Shown here piece after piece: positions 63,397 to 64,000 of a DNA stretch of 64,000 bases; the first letter of the stretch is position 1, and each line of letters opens with the position of its first letter. The position numbers and the translations under genes are program-made. The notes beneath the pieces were generated by a model. That model saw nothing but the letters and a program-made list of their open reading frames with translations, made no database searches and had not been told where the DNA came from. Source of the stretch: Didymella arachidicola (taxonomy: Eukaryota > Ascomycota > Dothideomycetes > Pleosporales > Didymellaceae); the NCBI GenBank assembly GCA_016630955.3, contig CM049999.1, forward strand, positions 248,001 through 312,000, written 5' to 3'.

Positions 63397-64000
63397 CTTG
63401 TCGGCTGACTGCGATTGATATTAGTAGCTGTAGCTCCATTGTGCGTCATGCGGGGTTGCGGCGGAAAAGCGAATGTTCAACAAAGAACAAATCGCCTCAC
63501 CGTGCTCAATTGAGCATTGGGGGTATACTGCTGGGCGCGGATATTAACTTACGTTGCTTTGAGATGAGTGTCGTGGGATGCAGGAGAAGAGTTGCTGAGC
63601 TCGCGGCTTTGGTTTGTGGTGCGGGCGCCAAGTACGCTAGTTGAGCTAAGCGAGCTGTGAGAAAGGCACGCTAGCCACGGAAAGCATGGTCACACGTCGC
63701 GTCACCTTCCAGCGTGCATTCATCTCGCTCGGCGGCAGTAGAGACCATAGGCCTTGTATGATATGGCAGACGAGATTGTTGCGTTATTCGACATCCAGCT
63801 GGCAGGCTGTGATCCGTTCAGTCGGTGACGTTCGGATGTGGATTAGTGACACCATGCTCACACTTACAGATACCCATGGTACTATCGAAGTATGCGGTAA
63901 TGAGCAGTTCACGCTCGGCAGAGACTTGAAGTGGTGAGAGTGGTGGTTTCTTCATTGAAGCTGTTCGCAATACTAACCCGAATGCCAGCCGTTACAGCTG
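63397..64000. promoter_or_regulatory. 5' leader and promoter side of eL41
   Basis: Contains the putative leader intron acceptor (TACTAAT..CGCAG on the minus strand) and two possible donors (GTAAGT near 63553, GTGAGG near 63501). An 83-codon plus-strand frame at 63686-63937 has no recognisable domain. Confidence 0.5.

Noticed and set aside
1..64000. CRISPR arrays, prophage or bacterial-type operons
   Set aside because: No regular direct repeats with spacers, and gene structure is fully fungal with introns.

Overview
The window is nuclear DNA of a filamentous ascomycete (Pezizomycotina, probably a dothideomycete). The signs are short introns of about 48-95 bp with GT..CTAAC..AG signals, a highly reducing polyketide synthase, a Wor1-type WOPR regulator, dispersed 5S rRNA sequence, and pogo/Fot1 transposons carrying the CAG-to-TAG and CGA-to-TGA scars typical of RIP (repeat-induced point mutation). 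The species cannot be named from the sequence alone.

Layout. 1-4.7 kb: 3' two thirds of a highly reducing PKS cut by the left edge. 4.9-8.6 kb: two pogo/Fot1 elements 54 bp apart, the first RIP-killed, the second with an intact transposase. 9.0-10.8 kb: a WOPR transcription factor read leftward. 10.8-18.3 kb: no supportable gene. 18.3-20.0 kb: an APH-fold kinase-like gene with an early nonsense codon. 20.2-24.5 kb: two related 2.1-kb transposons tail to tail that share one TA between them. 24.7 kb: a decayed 5S rRNA copy. 25.2-26.4 kb: a secreted alpha/beta hydrolase.

From about 27 kb the window becomes dense housekeeping DNA: RIT1 fused to a DUF6314-like domain, BDP1 (TFIIIB), BRE1 (H2B ubiquitin ligase), a small membrane protein, mitochondrial NAD kinase, an LPA-type acyltransferase, a secreted Ser/Thr-rich protein, a large disordered protein, a broken gene at 45.1-46.2 kb, an unknown mitochondrion-like protein, TRS33 (TRAPP), malate dehydrogenase, HAP5 (CCAAT-binding complex), FCF2 (18S rRNA processing), purine nucleoside phosphorylase, RSM10 (mitoribosome), a small Cys-containing protein, a GH31 glucosidase and the 25-residue ribosomal protein eL41.

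How it fits together: the left 26 kb looks like an accessory island (secondary metabolism, regulator, hydrolase, transposons, pseudogenes) and the right 37 kb like a conserved core. Several core genes are divergent pairs with short shared promoters (BDP1/BRE1, NAD kinase/acyltransferase, PNP/RSM10). Intron joins given here were worked out by eye from splice signals, reading phase and family resemblance; no search or alignment program was run.
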